The notes beneath the pieces were generated by a model. That model was not told the DNA's origin, made no database searches, and worked only from the letters and a program-made list of their open reading frames with translations. From an uncultured Clostridium sp. (lineage in GTDB: Bacteria > Bacillota > Clostridia > TANB77 > CAG-508), in assembly GCA_900554565.1 (NCBI GenBank), contig USHX01000001.1, forward strand, positions 1 to 64,000: a DNA stretch of 64,000 nucleotides, read 5' to 3'. A program made the position numbers and the translations under genes. This document shows positions 20,064-28,331 of this stretch, piece by piece (position 1 is the first letter of the stretch; each line of letters opens with the position of its first letter).

Positions 20064-20092
20064 ATTAACATATCATATAGGAGGAACTGGTT

Positions 20093-20587
20093 ATGAATAT
20101 TGTGTTCCTAGATGTTGATGGAGTTTTAAATAATCTTAATGATGCAATAGCCTTTAGAAACAAATATAATCGGGCTTTTGGTTCAGGTTTTGACTGGCCT
20201 TTTAACAAAGAATCTATGGAATGCCTTCGCAAAATTGTATTAAAATCTGATGCTAGAATAGTTATTGTTTCTACTTGGAGAAAATCTCCTGAAGGTCGCC
20301 GCATTTTAACAAATAAATTAAAAGAATATGGACTTGCAGACAGGATTGAAGGTTCAGTGTCAGATTTAGCACGTACTTTCACATATTCACGGGGATATGA
20401 AATTTATGAATTTCTTACTAAATACCCTAATAGTAATTTTGTTATATTAGATGATGAATCTTATAGAGATTTTACTAATATTGGTGGGCTAGACTTAACC
20501 AAACATTTAGTTTATTTAGATAGATTTGTTGGTTTAAAGAAAAAGCATGTCAAATATGCACTAAAGATTTTAAACTCCAAATTTTAA
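20093..20587 (+). CDS. HAD-like domain protein (CGG used as sense codon)
   Basis: A 164-residue protein with the HAD nucleophile motif VFLDVDGVLNN at the start, IVIVSTWRKS in the middle (motif II), and FVILDDESYRDF near residue 120 (motif III). RGYEIYEFL precedes it, as in the small HAD proteins found in phage and bacteria. AGGAGG lies nine bases before the ATG. It has two in-frame CGG codons (27 at 20171 and 100 at 20390). Both must be read as ordinary sense codons, and the second sits where family members have arginine. It also uses CGC more than its neighbours. This suggests a recently acquired gene, or that CGG followed by G escapes shifting. The substrate is unknown. Confidence 0.8.
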   Translation: MNIVFLDVDGVLNNLNDAIAFRNKYNRAFGSGFDWPFNKESMECLRKIVLKSDARIVIVSTWRKSPEGRRILTNKLKEYGLADRIEGSVSDLARTFTYSRGYEIYEFLTKYPNSNFVILDDESYRDFTNIGGLDLTKHLVYLDRFVGLKKKHVKYALKILNSKF

Positions 20588-20612
20588 AAGGGACTTATTA
20601 TAGCCCCTTTTT
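20586..20612. terminator. Terminator of the HAD-like gene
   Basis: Seven-base stem AAAAGGG / CCCTTTT followed by T-rich sequence on the plus strand. The converging ABC permease gene ends at its edge. Confidence 0.55.
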
Positions 20613-20615
20613 ATT

Positions 20616-22070
20616 CTATATATTTTTAATATTTTTTCTTTTAAATACCATAAATGTTGTAATAAACATTATTGCAAAATAAATTAAACATATTATTATT
20701 GAAAAGTTTCTTGTCATTCCTTCCAACATTGGTAAATTTCCAAATAAATATTGGCTAAAATCCCAATTTGGTGTTACAAAATATTTTATAAATTTAATAT
20801 TATGGTGTACTGCTAATACATTTATTGTACTAGCACTCATATATCCTAACAATGGTAATGCTATTGATACTGCTGAATTTGTAAATAATGTACTAAAGCT
20901 AAATGCAAGTGTTGCAAGCAATAACACTATAGGTAATTGTGCTAAAACATTTAAACCTAAATACTTAAATATATTCATCTGTTCTAATGCATGTGTATTA
21001 AAATTATATTGTACTACAGGTATATTAAGACTGCTAGTTCCAAATACAATGCTTCCTACAATTAGTTCCATTAATATTATTGAAACAAAAGCAAATACAA
21101 TCATAATTAATATAGTTATAAATTTAGCGAACAATATTTTGTTTCTACTATATGGCTTAACTAATAAGAGTTTTATAGTTCCTTTATTAAATTCTTCACT
21201 TACAATTGTACCTGCTATCATTACAACTAATACAATTATAAACAAGCCATATTCACCAAAAAAGCTTTTTAATATTCCTCTTACATCATTTACTTTATTT
21301 ACATCTTGTTTGTTTTCTATTATATATTTACTTACTTCTTTATTCTCTAAGCTTTGATTATATTCTTTTTGTTCTTTAAATGATAATTTTTCATCTTTTT
21401 TATATGAAGCTAATGTTTTTGAATTATTTTGATAATCATCTAAAGCTGTGTTTAAATAATCATTTCCATATTTTATATCTTTGTCTACTCTATATCTTGC
21501 CGCTTCTAAGTCTATTTTAGCAAGTTCTATTGATTGGTTTAAATCATCTAATTCTTGTTTATCTTCTGTATTATTTTTTTGCTCTTCTAGAGTTTTTAAA
21601 TTTTCTTCTAGTTTCTTTACTTCCTCATTTGCAAAGTACTTCCAATCATTATTATCCAGCTTTCCTATTATTTCTTCTATTTTTCTATTTACTTCTTCAG
21701 CCTTTTTGGTATCTTTTCCTTCACCATATAAATATGTATTTCTTTCATTTATGTATGTAGCAACATTGCTATTAACTATTTGTGCTTGCCAATCATCTTG
21801 ATTATATTTTTTAGCTAGATCATACACATCAATTTCTGTTTTTAAACTTATGTATGTATTTGTATCACTTGGGTTATTAGGGTCTAATTTAGATATTTCT
21901 TGTTTTGCATAATCTATGTAATTGTCACTATAATATGATGTAGAGTTATTGTAGAAATATTTATATATACAATTTGTTAGTATAATAAATCCTAGTATTA
22001 CAAATAATGTTATATATACACTTTTCTTTTTAAAGATTTTTGTTAATTCATTTTTTATTAAATTATTCAA
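20616..22070 (-). CDS. ABC transporter permease (ABC-2 type)
   Basis: A 484-residue membrane protein. The N-terminal membrane segment (KSVYITLFVILGFIILTN) is followed by a long, extracytoplasmic coiled-coil-rich loop of some 220 residues (about 45-260). A cluster of five or six membrane segments with the ABC-2 pattern IVSEEFNKGTIKLLLVKPYSR follows. It is the permease partner of the ATPase encoded just upstream. The stop of the ATPase and the start of this gene overlap by eight bases, so they are translationally coupled. Such pairs usually export peptides or lipids, or protect against antibiotics; the substrate here is unknown. Confidence 0.85.
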   Translation of the reverse strand: MNNLIKNELTKIFKKKSVYITLFVILGFIILTNCIYKYFYNNSTSYYSDNYIDYAKQEISKLDPNNPSDTNTYISLKTEIDVYDLAKKYNQDDWQAQIVNSNVATYINERNTYLYGEGKDTKKAEEVNRKIEEIIGKLDNNDWKYFANEEVKKLEENLKTLEEQKNNTEDKQELDDLNQSIELAKIDLEAARYRVDKDIKYGNDYLNTALDDYQNNSKTLASYKKDEKLSFKEQKEYNQSLENKEVSKYIIENKQDVNKVNDVRGILKSFFGEYGLFIIVLVVMIAGTIVSEEFNKGTIKLLLVKPYSRNKILFAKFITILIMIVFAFVSIILMELIVGSIVFGTSSLNIPVVQYNFNTHALEQMNIFKYLGLNVLAQLPIVLLLATLAFSFSTLFTNSAVSIALPLLGYMSASTINVLAVHHNIKFIKYFVTPNWDFSQYLFGNLPMLEGMTRNFSIIICLIYFAIMFITTFMVFKRKNIKNI

Positions 22071-22966
22071 TTATATTACCTCCTGTCTTTTCAAAGAACG
22101 CTTGTTCTAGTGTTTTTTCTTCTTCTTTTATTCCATAAATTAGAAATCCTTTTTGTACAAGTGAATATACAATATCAGGTATTTCTTCTTTTTTTACATC
22201 TAATTTAAAATGTCCTTTATCTATTACAATTGCTTCTTTTATATAATTTGTTATTTTGTCAGCATTACTTACTTCAAATATTTTATATTCAGCATTATTT
22301 TTTATTTTTGTTATATCACTTGTTTCAATAATATTTCCATTTTTGATTATACAAACTTTATTACATAAATTATCTAGTTCAGCTAAGTTATGACTAGAAA
22401 TTAATATTGCCATTTGCTCTTTTTTGGCAAGTTCTAGTAAAAGTTCTCTCATTTCTTTTATACCTTCAGGATCTAATCCATTTGTTGGTTCATCTAATAT
22501 TAATAGTGATGGCTTATGTAATATTGCTTGAGCTATTCCAAGTCTTTGTCTCATTCCAAGAGAATATTTTGATACTTTGTCATGTATTCTAGTATCTAGC
22601 TTTACTAACTTCACCACTTCATCAATTCTATTTTTGTCTATTCCTTTATATAAGTTAGCTATTAATTTTAGATTTTCATATCCTGATAAGTACATGTACA
22701 TATCTGGGCTTTCAACAATTGCACCTACTTTGCTGATTGCTTTTGTAAAGTCCTTTTTGATATTAAATCCATTTATTAATACTTCACCACTTGTTATACT
22801 TTGAAGACCTAGTATTAATTTTATTGTTGTTGTTTTCCCGTGCACCATTTGGTCCTATAAATCCTAATATGTCACCTTTCTCTATTTCAAATGATACATT
22901 TTTCAAAATTTGCTTTTTGCCAAAATTTTTATTTAAATTTTTACATCTTAAAACTGGTATTTCCAT
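22063..22966 (-). CDS. ABC transporter ATPase (CGG +1 shift in Walker A)
   Basis: A 300-residue ATPase when the C of CGG 22840 is skipped. Frame 0 reads GPNGARENNN and ends within about 20 codons. The shifted frame reads GPNGA-GKTTTIKLILGL, the exact Walker A. Downstream are the Q-loop region, the signature YSLGMRQRLGIAQAIL, the Walker B LLILDEPTNGLDPEG and the H-loop ISSHNLAELD. The C-terminal 90 residues are the accessory domain common in bacitracin- and gliding-type ATPases. The protein powers the overlapping ABC-2 permease. Without the shift there is no nucleotide-binding site, so the transporter depends wholly on recoding. Confidence 0.9.
22837..22840 (-). other. CGG +1 recoding site in the ABC ATPase Walker A
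   Basis: GGT GCA CGG G after residue 42. Skipping C gives GGG AAA ACA, the GKT of the P-loop. One of only two shift sites followed by G. Confidence 0.9.
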
Positions 22967-23040
22967 TTTTCTCCTCCCTTTCTATTGTCATTTTAGCACA
23001 ATAATATCCTAATTACTATTTATTTTTTCTTAATTTTTAC

Positions 23041-23069
23041 TAGACATCGAATTTTGTTTGTGTTATTAT
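23041..23069 (+). promoter_or_regulatory. Probable promoter
   Basis: TAGACA, a 17-base spacer and TATTAT (a second TATAAT overlaps at 23070), about 50 bases before the next start. Confidence 0.5.
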
Positions 23070-23120
23070 TATAATATCATAAACAAAAGAAATGAAATTT
23101 TTTCAAATGGAGGTTTAAAA

Positions 23121-23543
23121 ATGACAAAATTAAAAAACATAAGAGTAATTACAATAATAGCTATTATAGCTTTATTTTTAGGTTTTAACTGTTGCTATGC
23201 AGTTGATTTAAATTTAACAGACGATGATTTAACAAGCGGTCTTTCAAATAATAGTAATAACACATCTAATAGTAATAACACATCAAATGACTCAAATACA
23301 TCAAATAATTCAAGTACTAATGAAAATACAAATACTGATAATTCTTCAAATAGCACAAACAACTCTACATCAACAGATAATAGCACTTCAACTAATGAAT
23401 CTTCACCATCAGCTAAGGTTTCAACACTATCATCTTCTGATAATGAATTAAGTTTGTCAAATATTTTAAATATTCTTTTAATTGTAATTGGTGTTTTATT
23501 AGTTTTACTTGCTATAGCAATACTAATAAGATTAAAAAAATAA
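23121..23543 (+). CDS. Secreted Ser/Asn/Thr-rich protein with C-terminal membrane anchor
   Basis: A 140-residue protein. A signal peptide (about residues 6-25, ending near CCYA) is followed by an 80-residue low-complexity stretch of Asn, Ser, Thr and Asp with repeated SNNTSNSN units, and a C-terminal hydrophobic segment (LNILLIVIGVLLVLLAIAI) ending in basic residues. The topology is a short, wall-exposed spacer held in the membrane. GGAGG lies eight bases before the ATG. No family is recognised. It neighbours a similar small anchored protein and may act at the cell surface. Confidence 0.65.
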   Translation: MTKLKNIRVITIIAIIALFLGFNCCYAVDLNLTDDDLTSGLSNNSNNTSNSNNTSNDSNTSNNSSTNENTNTDNSSNSTNNSTSTDNSTSTNESSPSAKVSTLSSSDNELSLSNILNILLIVIGVLLVLLAIAILIRLKK

Positions 23544-23553
23544 GATTATATAC

Positions 23554-23590
23554 AAAGCTCTAAGTCAATTAGGGCTTTTATTTTTTCAAT
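23554..23590 (+). terminator. Intrinsic terminator
   Basis: Stem AAAGCTCTA / TAGGGCTTT with a G:T pair, followed by a long T-run. Confidence 0.65.
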
Positions 23591-23692
23591 TTTTTCATGT
23601 ATATTTTGTCCAATTTTTTAAATACTATTAATAGTATTTATTTTTCTTTGTCTGAAAAATAATATTTTAATTTTTAAATAGGAGGAATTTTT

Positions 23693-24142
23693 ATGAACAA
23701 GAAAATAGGAATTAGTATTGCTATTATTATTTCCATGATTTTTTCTTTTACTGTTTGTTTTGCAAATGATGGTGGAAATATGGTTCAAGATGCTGCAAAT
23801 GGTGTAAGAAATGTAGTTGGTGGAGCAGAAAATGCTGTTGAAGATGCTGCCAAAGGTGTTACTGATGGCGCTAAAAATATAACTAACAACATAGAAAATG
23901 TCGGAAATAAAGCGGAAAACAAAGCTTCAAATATGACAAGTTCAGATAATTCTAGAATGTCTACTAATAATAGTTACACAGCTACTAGAACATCTACTGG
24001 AACAGAAGCTAATACTTTTATGGGTATGACTGCAACTTCTTGGACTTGGCTAATTATGGGTATAGCTGCTATAGCAATTATTGCTTTAGTTTGGTATTAC
24101 TCTGCTCAAATGCGTTCTTCTAATTATGATGACCGTGATTAA
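23693..24142 (+). CDS. Secreted or membrane-anchored Ala/Asn-rich repeat protein
   Basis: A 149-residue protein with a signal peptide (about residues 4-24, ending CFA). A helical region follows with 11-residue-like periodicity (AANGVRNVVGGAENAVEDAAKGVTDGAKN), similar in style to LEA/apolipoprotein-like repeats, then a Ser/Thr-rich linker. A C-terminal membrane segment (WTWLIMGIAAIAIIALVWYY) ends in a charged tail. AGGAGG lies seven bases before the ATG. Function is unknown. It has the same layout as the protein encoded just upstream, so the two may be a functional pair. Confidence 0.6.
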   Translation: MNKKIGISIAIIISMIFSFTVCFANDGGNMVQDAANGVRNVVGGAENAVEDAAKGVTDGAKNITNNIENVGNKAENKASNMTSSDNSRMSTNNSYTATRTSTGTEANTFMGMTATSWTWLIMGIAAIAIIALVWYYSAQMRSSNYDDRD

Positions 24143-24150
24143 TTTTTGTA

Positions 24151-24179
24151 TTTAACTTTTAGTTTTTTTGTGTTATAAT
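24151..24179 (+). promoter_or_regulatory. smpB promoter
   Basis: TTTAAC, a 17-base spacer and TATAAT, 38 bases before the smpB start. Confidence 0.6.
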
Positions 24180-24217
24180 AATTTATAGTTTTTATAATTT
24201 TAGAAAGGTGAATTATT

Positions 24218-24673
24218 ATGAATACAAAATTAATAGCTAAAAATCCCACAGCTCATCATAATTATACTATTGAAGACAAAATAGAAACTGGTATTGTTTT
24301 ATCAGGTACTGAAATAAAATCAATTAGAAGCGGAAAAGTCAATTTAAAAGACTCATATGCTATGATAAAAAATGGAGAAGTATTTGTTTTAGGTATGCAT
24401 ATAAGTCCATATGAACACGGAAATATTTTTAACAAAGACCCTTTACGTAATAGAAAATTATTACTTAATAGAAGGGAAATAAATAAATTAATAGGTTTAA
24501 CTAAGCAAAAAGGATATAGTTTGGTTCCTATTAGTCTATACTTTAAAGGTAGTTTAGTAAAATTAGAACTTGGCATTGGAAAAGGTAAAAAACTTTATGA
24601 TAAAAGACAAGATATGGCTAAAAGAGATGCTCAAAGACAAATTGCTGCTAGTTTAAAAAATAAACAATATTAG
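24218..24673 (+). CDS. smpB: SsrA-binding protein SmpB
   Basis: SmpB binds tmRNA and lets it enter stalled ribosomes for trans-translation. It is 151 residues. The family blocks are all present: [91 protein letters not shown], and the basic C-terminal tail [14 protein letters not shown] that occupies the decoding centre. AAAGGTG lies nine bases upstream. No tmRNA gene is beside it in this window. It is of special interest here because CGG stalling would create work for rescue factors. Confidence 0.96.
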   Translation: MNTKLIAKNPTAHHNYTIEDKIETGIVLSGTEIKSIRSGKVNLKDSYAMIKNGEVFVLGMHISPYEHGNIFNKDPLRNRKLLLNRREINKLIGLTKQKGYSLVPISLYFKGSLVKLELGIGKGKKLYDKRQDMAKRDAQRQIAASLKNKQY

Positions 24674-24684
24674 TTTTAATAATA

Positions 24685-24736
24685 AATGAGACTAAAATAT
24701 TAAACTTTTTGTTTAACGTTTTAGTCTCATTTCTCT
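24685..24736. terminator. Terminator after smpB
   Basis: Long stem of more than 15 pairs, AATGAGACTAAAA to TTTTAGTCTCATT, with a T-rich tail. It probably also serves the convergent fba gene. Confidence 0.75.
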
Positions 24737-24758
24737 TTTTAGTATAAAATTTTACTTT

Positions 24759-25688
24759 TTAGATTTTATTACTTGAACCGAAAACATCTTTCATTTTGTG
24801 TTCTACTGTTTCTTTTATTAGTTCTCTTGCAGGTCCTAAATATTTTCTTGGATCAAAAACACTTGGATCTTCTGTAAATTCTTTTCTTATTCCAGCTGTC
24901 ATTGCTAATCTTAAATCTGTATCTACATTGATTTTTGATACTCCTGATTTACTTGCTTCATGTAGTATTTCATCTGGTACACCTTTTGCTCCAGGTATAT
25001 TTCCGCCATACTCATTGCACATTTGTACTAATTCAGGAATAACTGTTGAAGCTCCGTGTAATACTATTGGAGTATTTGGAATTCTTTCTTTTATTTCTTT
25101 TAGTATATCAAATCTTAATTTAGCTTCACCTTTAAATTTGTAAGCTCCATGGCTTGTTCCAATTGCTATTGCTAATGAATCACAACCTGTTCTTTTTACA
25201 AATTCTTCTGCTTGTGCAGGGTCTGTATACATTGCATCATCTGCTGCTACATTTACATCATCTTCAATTCCGGCTAATTTTCCTAGTTCCGCTTCTACAA
25301 CAACACCTTTAGAGTGTGCATAATCAACAACTTTCTTTGTTAATGCTACATTTTCTTCAAAATCATATTTTGAACCATCTATCATAACAGATGTAAATCC
25401 GTTATCTATACACATTTTAGCTGTTTCAAAATCTGGTCCATGGTCTAAGTGTATTGCTACTGGAACTTCTGGGTGTTCTTCTACAGCTGCTTCTACCATT
25501 TTCATTAAATAACCTACTCTAGCATATTTTATAGCACTAGATGAAGCTTGTAATATAACTGGTGATTTGCTTTCTGCTGCTGCATCCATTATTCCTTGTA
25601 TTATTTCCATGTTGTTAACATTAAATGCTCCTATTGCATATCCTTCTTTCATTGATTTTTCAAACATTTCTTTTGTTGTTACTAACAT
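24759..25688 (-). CDS. fba: Class II fructose-1,6-bisphosphate aldolase
   Basis: A zinc enzyme of glycolysis and gluconeogenesis that splits fructose 1,6-bisphosphate. It is 309 residues. The zinc and catalytic blocks are visible: VPVAIHLDHGPD, GFTSVMIDGSKYDFEEN, VEAELGKLAGIEDD, LAIAIGTSHGAYKF and LVLHGAS, followed by GVSKINVDTDLRLA. The ATG at 25688 is preferred because AAGGAA lies about nine bases upstream; an earlier in-frame ATG adds seven residues and lacks a site. It is monocistronic and convergent with smpB. Confidence 0.96.
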   Translation of the reverse strand: MLVTTKEMFEKSMKEGYAIGAFNVNNMEIIQGIMDAAAESKSPVILQASSSAIKYARVGYLMKMVEAAVEEHPEVPVAIHLDHGPDFETAKMCIDNGFTSVMIDGSKYDFEENVALTKKVVDYAHSKGVVVEAELGKLAGIEDDVNVAADDAMYTDPAQAEEFVKRTGCDSLAIAIGTSHGAYKFKGEAKLRFDILKEIKERIPNTPIVLHGASTVIPELVQMCNEYGGNIPGAKGVPDEILHEASKSGVSKINVDTDLRLAMTAGIRKEFTEDPSVFDPRKYLGPARELIKETVEHKMKDVFGSSNKI

Positions 25689-25770
25689 ATTATCATTCCT
25701 TTCTTTCATTTGTTTTTTACTGCATTCATTTTATTTCTATTTTTATAATATGTCAAGTAATTTTTTGCAA

Positions 25771-25938
25771 TTATTCTTCTTGATATTCGTAACTTCCACA
25801 CATTGATTCATCAGGGCTACAAGTGTCACAGTCTTCTATTGGTTCTACATTTATTGATTGTAATGTGCATTTAAAATCTTTACTATTATTAAATCTACAA
25901 CTTGTTACTGTACAATTGATTTCTTGATTTTTTTCCAT
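25771..25938 (-). CDS. DUF1540 small cysteine-rich protein
   Basis: A 55-residue protein with the DUF1540 layout: INCTVTSCRFN, FKCTLQSI, then CDTCSPDESMC. Four or more conserved cysteines probably bind a metal. Such proteins are widespread in spore-forming Clostridia, sometimes in two copies per protein, and their role is not settled. GGAGG lies seven bases before the ATG at 25938. The peroxiredoxin gene lies upstream on the same strand. Confidence 0.85.
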   Translation of the reverse strand: MEKNQEINCTVTSCRFNNSKDFKCTLQSINVEPIEDCDTCSPDESMCGSYEYQEE

Positions 25939-26007
25939 TTTATACCTCCACATTTTAAGAGTATTTGGACAAGAATTGTCCATACTTATATTATATAAAA
26001 TTTTATT

Positions 26008-26718
26008 TTATTTATTCTCTTTTTCTATAGTATTACAATTTTGTTCTTGTATACATTTAGTTTCTGGCTCTTTAAAGCTTAGATACCAACTTATTCCATT
26101 TCGATTTTTTTGAATTTCATCTACTCTAACTTTTAATCCATCATATGTTTTTGGAATTGGTACAATAACAGGATTGTATGGCATCCAGTTTGCAGCAGTT
26201 GAGCCATTTGTACAATCTGCCACTTGTAATGCTCTAACAACTCTTAATATTTCAGGTATAAATCTTCCAACATTCATTGGATATATTAAAATTGTTCTTA
26301 CTATTTGTTTATCATCAATTATAAATACATTTCTTACTGTTTGGCTATTACTTACATCACTTGAAATCATTCCATATTTTCTCGCTATTTCACCATTTCT
26401 GTCTGCAATTATTGGAAATGATATTTGAACTCCTGTTCTACAATATATATCATATACCCATGCTAAATGTGATGGATTGCTGTCTACACTTAATCCTAAT
26501 AATTCTGTATTTATTTGTTTAAAGTATGTATGTGCTTTTGTAAATGCTATCATTTCTGTTGTACATACTGGTGTAAAATCTCCTGGATGCGAAAATAGTA
26601 CTAGCCATTTTCCTTTGTAGTCTTCTATATTGACTGTCCCAAATGTTGTTTCTGCTGTGAAGTCTGGTGCTTTTTGTCCTATTTTTACATTTCCATTCAT
26701 CATTAATTCATAATCCAT
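26008..26718 (-). CDS. Peroxiredoxin (1-Cys/Prx6-type AhpC family)
   Basis: A thiol peroxidase that reduces hydrogen peroxide and organic peroxides. It is 236 residues. The peroxidatic block is HPGDFTPVCTTEMIAF (catalytic cysteine near 52), preceded by KAPDFTAETTFG. The C-terminal domain contains ADCTNGSTAANWMPYNPVIVPIP, as in the archaeal-type long peroxiredoxins. Extra cysteines near the C-terminus (CIQEQNC) may act as resolving residues. In an anaerobe this gives oxygen tolerance. AAAGGAG lies nine bases upstream. It is followed by the DUF1540 gene. Confidence 0.92.
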   Translation of the reverse strand: MDYELMMNGNVKIGQKAPDFTAETTFGTVNIEDYKGKWLVLFSHPGDFTPVCTTEMIAFTKAHTYFKQINTELLGLSVDSNPSHLAWVYDIYCRTGVQISFPIIADRNGEIARKYGMISSDVSNSQTVRNVFIIDDKQIVRTILIYPMNVGRFIPEILRVVRALQVADCTNGSTAANWMPYNPVIVPIPKTYDGLKVRVDEIQKNRNGISWYLSFKEPETKCIQEQNCNTIEKENK

Positions 26719-26774
26719 AAAAAATAAACTCCTTTCATTTTTTATATTTTATGAATAGAGTTTATTTTTAGTTC

Positions 26775-28301
26775 TTATCTATCTTTTTCATTTTCCATAT
26801 ATACTCTTCTTTTTAATTCTTTATTTACAATATTTAACAATTGTTCTGTATCTAAATTCATCTCTTTAGATACTCTATCAATAACTTGTTTTTTATCCAT
26901 ACCATCTTCCAAATATTCATACATCTTGTCTATACAAGTATTTGCTATATAATTTTCTTCTCTTTGTAACTTTTCACTTACATATTTAGAAACATTGACA
27001 CTACTGTCTTTAATTTCTCTTTTTATAATATTTTCTTTTCCAGTTTTGTTCCTTGCCTTTATTTCTGTGTCTATGCTCTGATTTTTTATTGTTTCATAAT
27101 ATTTTCGTATCAATACTTTTTTAGCTTCATTCTCAATTTCAGATTTTAAGACCTTTTCTATAGCATCTTTTGTTTTTATATTTTTTTCTATATATGAAAA
27201 TCTATTTAATATAATATCCATAGTGTCATCTTCTACATCTTGTCCATATTGTTTGTTTTTAATCTTAGCTTTTAATTGTTTTATAATATATCTACCATAC
27301 TTTTCTACAAATTTATTACTAAGTTTACTTTTTCCAACATATAGTTTTCCTTTTTTGTCTAATACTTTTTGGTATTCTTCAATAGATGTTTCGAAAGCAA
27401 TACTCAAAAATTTATTCAAGCTCACGCCTGTTTGCTCACATATTTTATTTATTGTTTCTCTAGAATATACTTCTGCATTATTTTCCACTAAGTATTTTAC
27501 TTCATCTTCCCTATTTTTATAAGATTGCATATCCATAGATTTTTTATTTGTCTTTTCTTTTCTATTTAGTACTTCGGGAGTATCTTTACTTTTTGAGACT
27601 TCTAACTTTTCTTTTTTCTCTTTTTCTTTATCCCAATGCTTAAATATGCGCACATTTTTTCCTAGTGTTTTCATATTAGAAAAATTTGAACTACTACTTA
27701 TTTTTAATATTTTAGCAAAATCTGTCTCTTTTGGAACTAAGTTTTTATATTCACTATGAATTTCTTTAAATTCTTGATAATCTATAAGCTTGTTTCTATA
27801 ACCCTTTCTTAATAATTCTTTTTGAATTTTTTCAATTGTCTCTTCTTCCAGCTCTTTTTTTAATATTGTTGCTCTTTTTTCTTTGTTTTTCATATTTAAA
27901 TATGTTGAATAACTAATATCTAATATTTCTGCAAAAGTTTTTTCTTCTAGTCCAATAGTTTCTAGGTTCATGTCCTTTTTTATCTTTTTATACAATTTTT
28001 GAAATTCATTATAATTAACAGCTATGTTACTATATCCATCATGAGATACTATTTCTATTATTTTTTCTTTTTCTTCTTGATTTAGTTCCCTTTTTTGTCC
28101 TTTTAAAATTATTGCTTTTGTTTTATCATTTTTTATATGAAAATAATTGGTACGGCTTATTTCTAATATTTCAGCAAAAGTAATATCAGAATAATATTTT
28201 TTATATGGCTCATATAGTTTTAAAAATTCATTATAATCTATTTTCTTGCCTGCATATTTCTTTTCTATTAGTTTGTATACTATTTCATCTTTAAAAATCA
28301 T
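26775..28301 (-). CDS. Protein with three N-terminal repeat units, function unknown
   Basis: A 508-residue, lysine-rich cytoplasmic protein. Three tandem units of about 65 residues share the pattern Y-x-E-F-x-x-x-x-x-x-Y-K, then T-F-A-E-I-L-x-I-S, a tyrosine, and a closing M/I-K-N-x-x-x-x-A-x-I-L. Unit ends are near residues 66, 146 and 222. The IL-x-IS core suggests a helix-turn-helix-like DNA-binding fold. The second half (about 260-508) is helical with RYIIKQLKAKIKNKQYG and NIIKREIKDS, perhaps a sigma-factor-like or relaxase-associated part. I do not recognise the family. It lies in a same-strand cluster with a wall glucosaminidase and a DnaB-like ATPase. Confidence 0.55.
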   Translation of the reverse strand: MIFKDEIVYKLIEKKYAGKKIDYNEFLKLYEPYKKYYSDITFAEILEISRTNYFHIKNDKTKAIILKGQKRELNQEEKEKIIEIVSHDGYSNIAVNYNEFQKLYKKIKKDMNLETIGLEEKTFAEILDISYSTYLNMKNKEKRATILKKELEEETIEKIQKELLRKGYRNKLIDYQEFKEIHSEYKNLVPKETDFAKILKISSSSNFSNMKTLGKNVRIFKHWDKEKEKKEKLEVSKSKDTPEVLNRKEKTNKKSMDMQSYKNREDEVKYLVENNAEVYSRETINKICEQTGVSLNKFLSIAFETSIEEYQKVLDKKGKLYVGKSKLSNKFVEKYGRYIIKQLKAKIKNKQYGQDVEDDTMDIILNRFSYIEKNIKTKDAIEKVLKSEIENEAKKVLIRKYYETIKNQSIDTEIKARNKTGKENIIKREIKDSSVNVSKYVSEKLQREENYIANTCIDKMYEYLEDGMDKKQVIDRVSKEMNLDTEQLLNIVNKELKRRVYMENEKDR

Positions 28302-28331
28302 ATTCTTTTACACACCTTTCATAAAGCTATA

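Noticed and set aside
23121..23543. Asn/Ser/Thr codon repeats as a tandem repeat or CRISPR-like array
   Set aside because: The repeats are protein-level low complexity within an ORF with signal peptide and anchor; there is no spacer structure.
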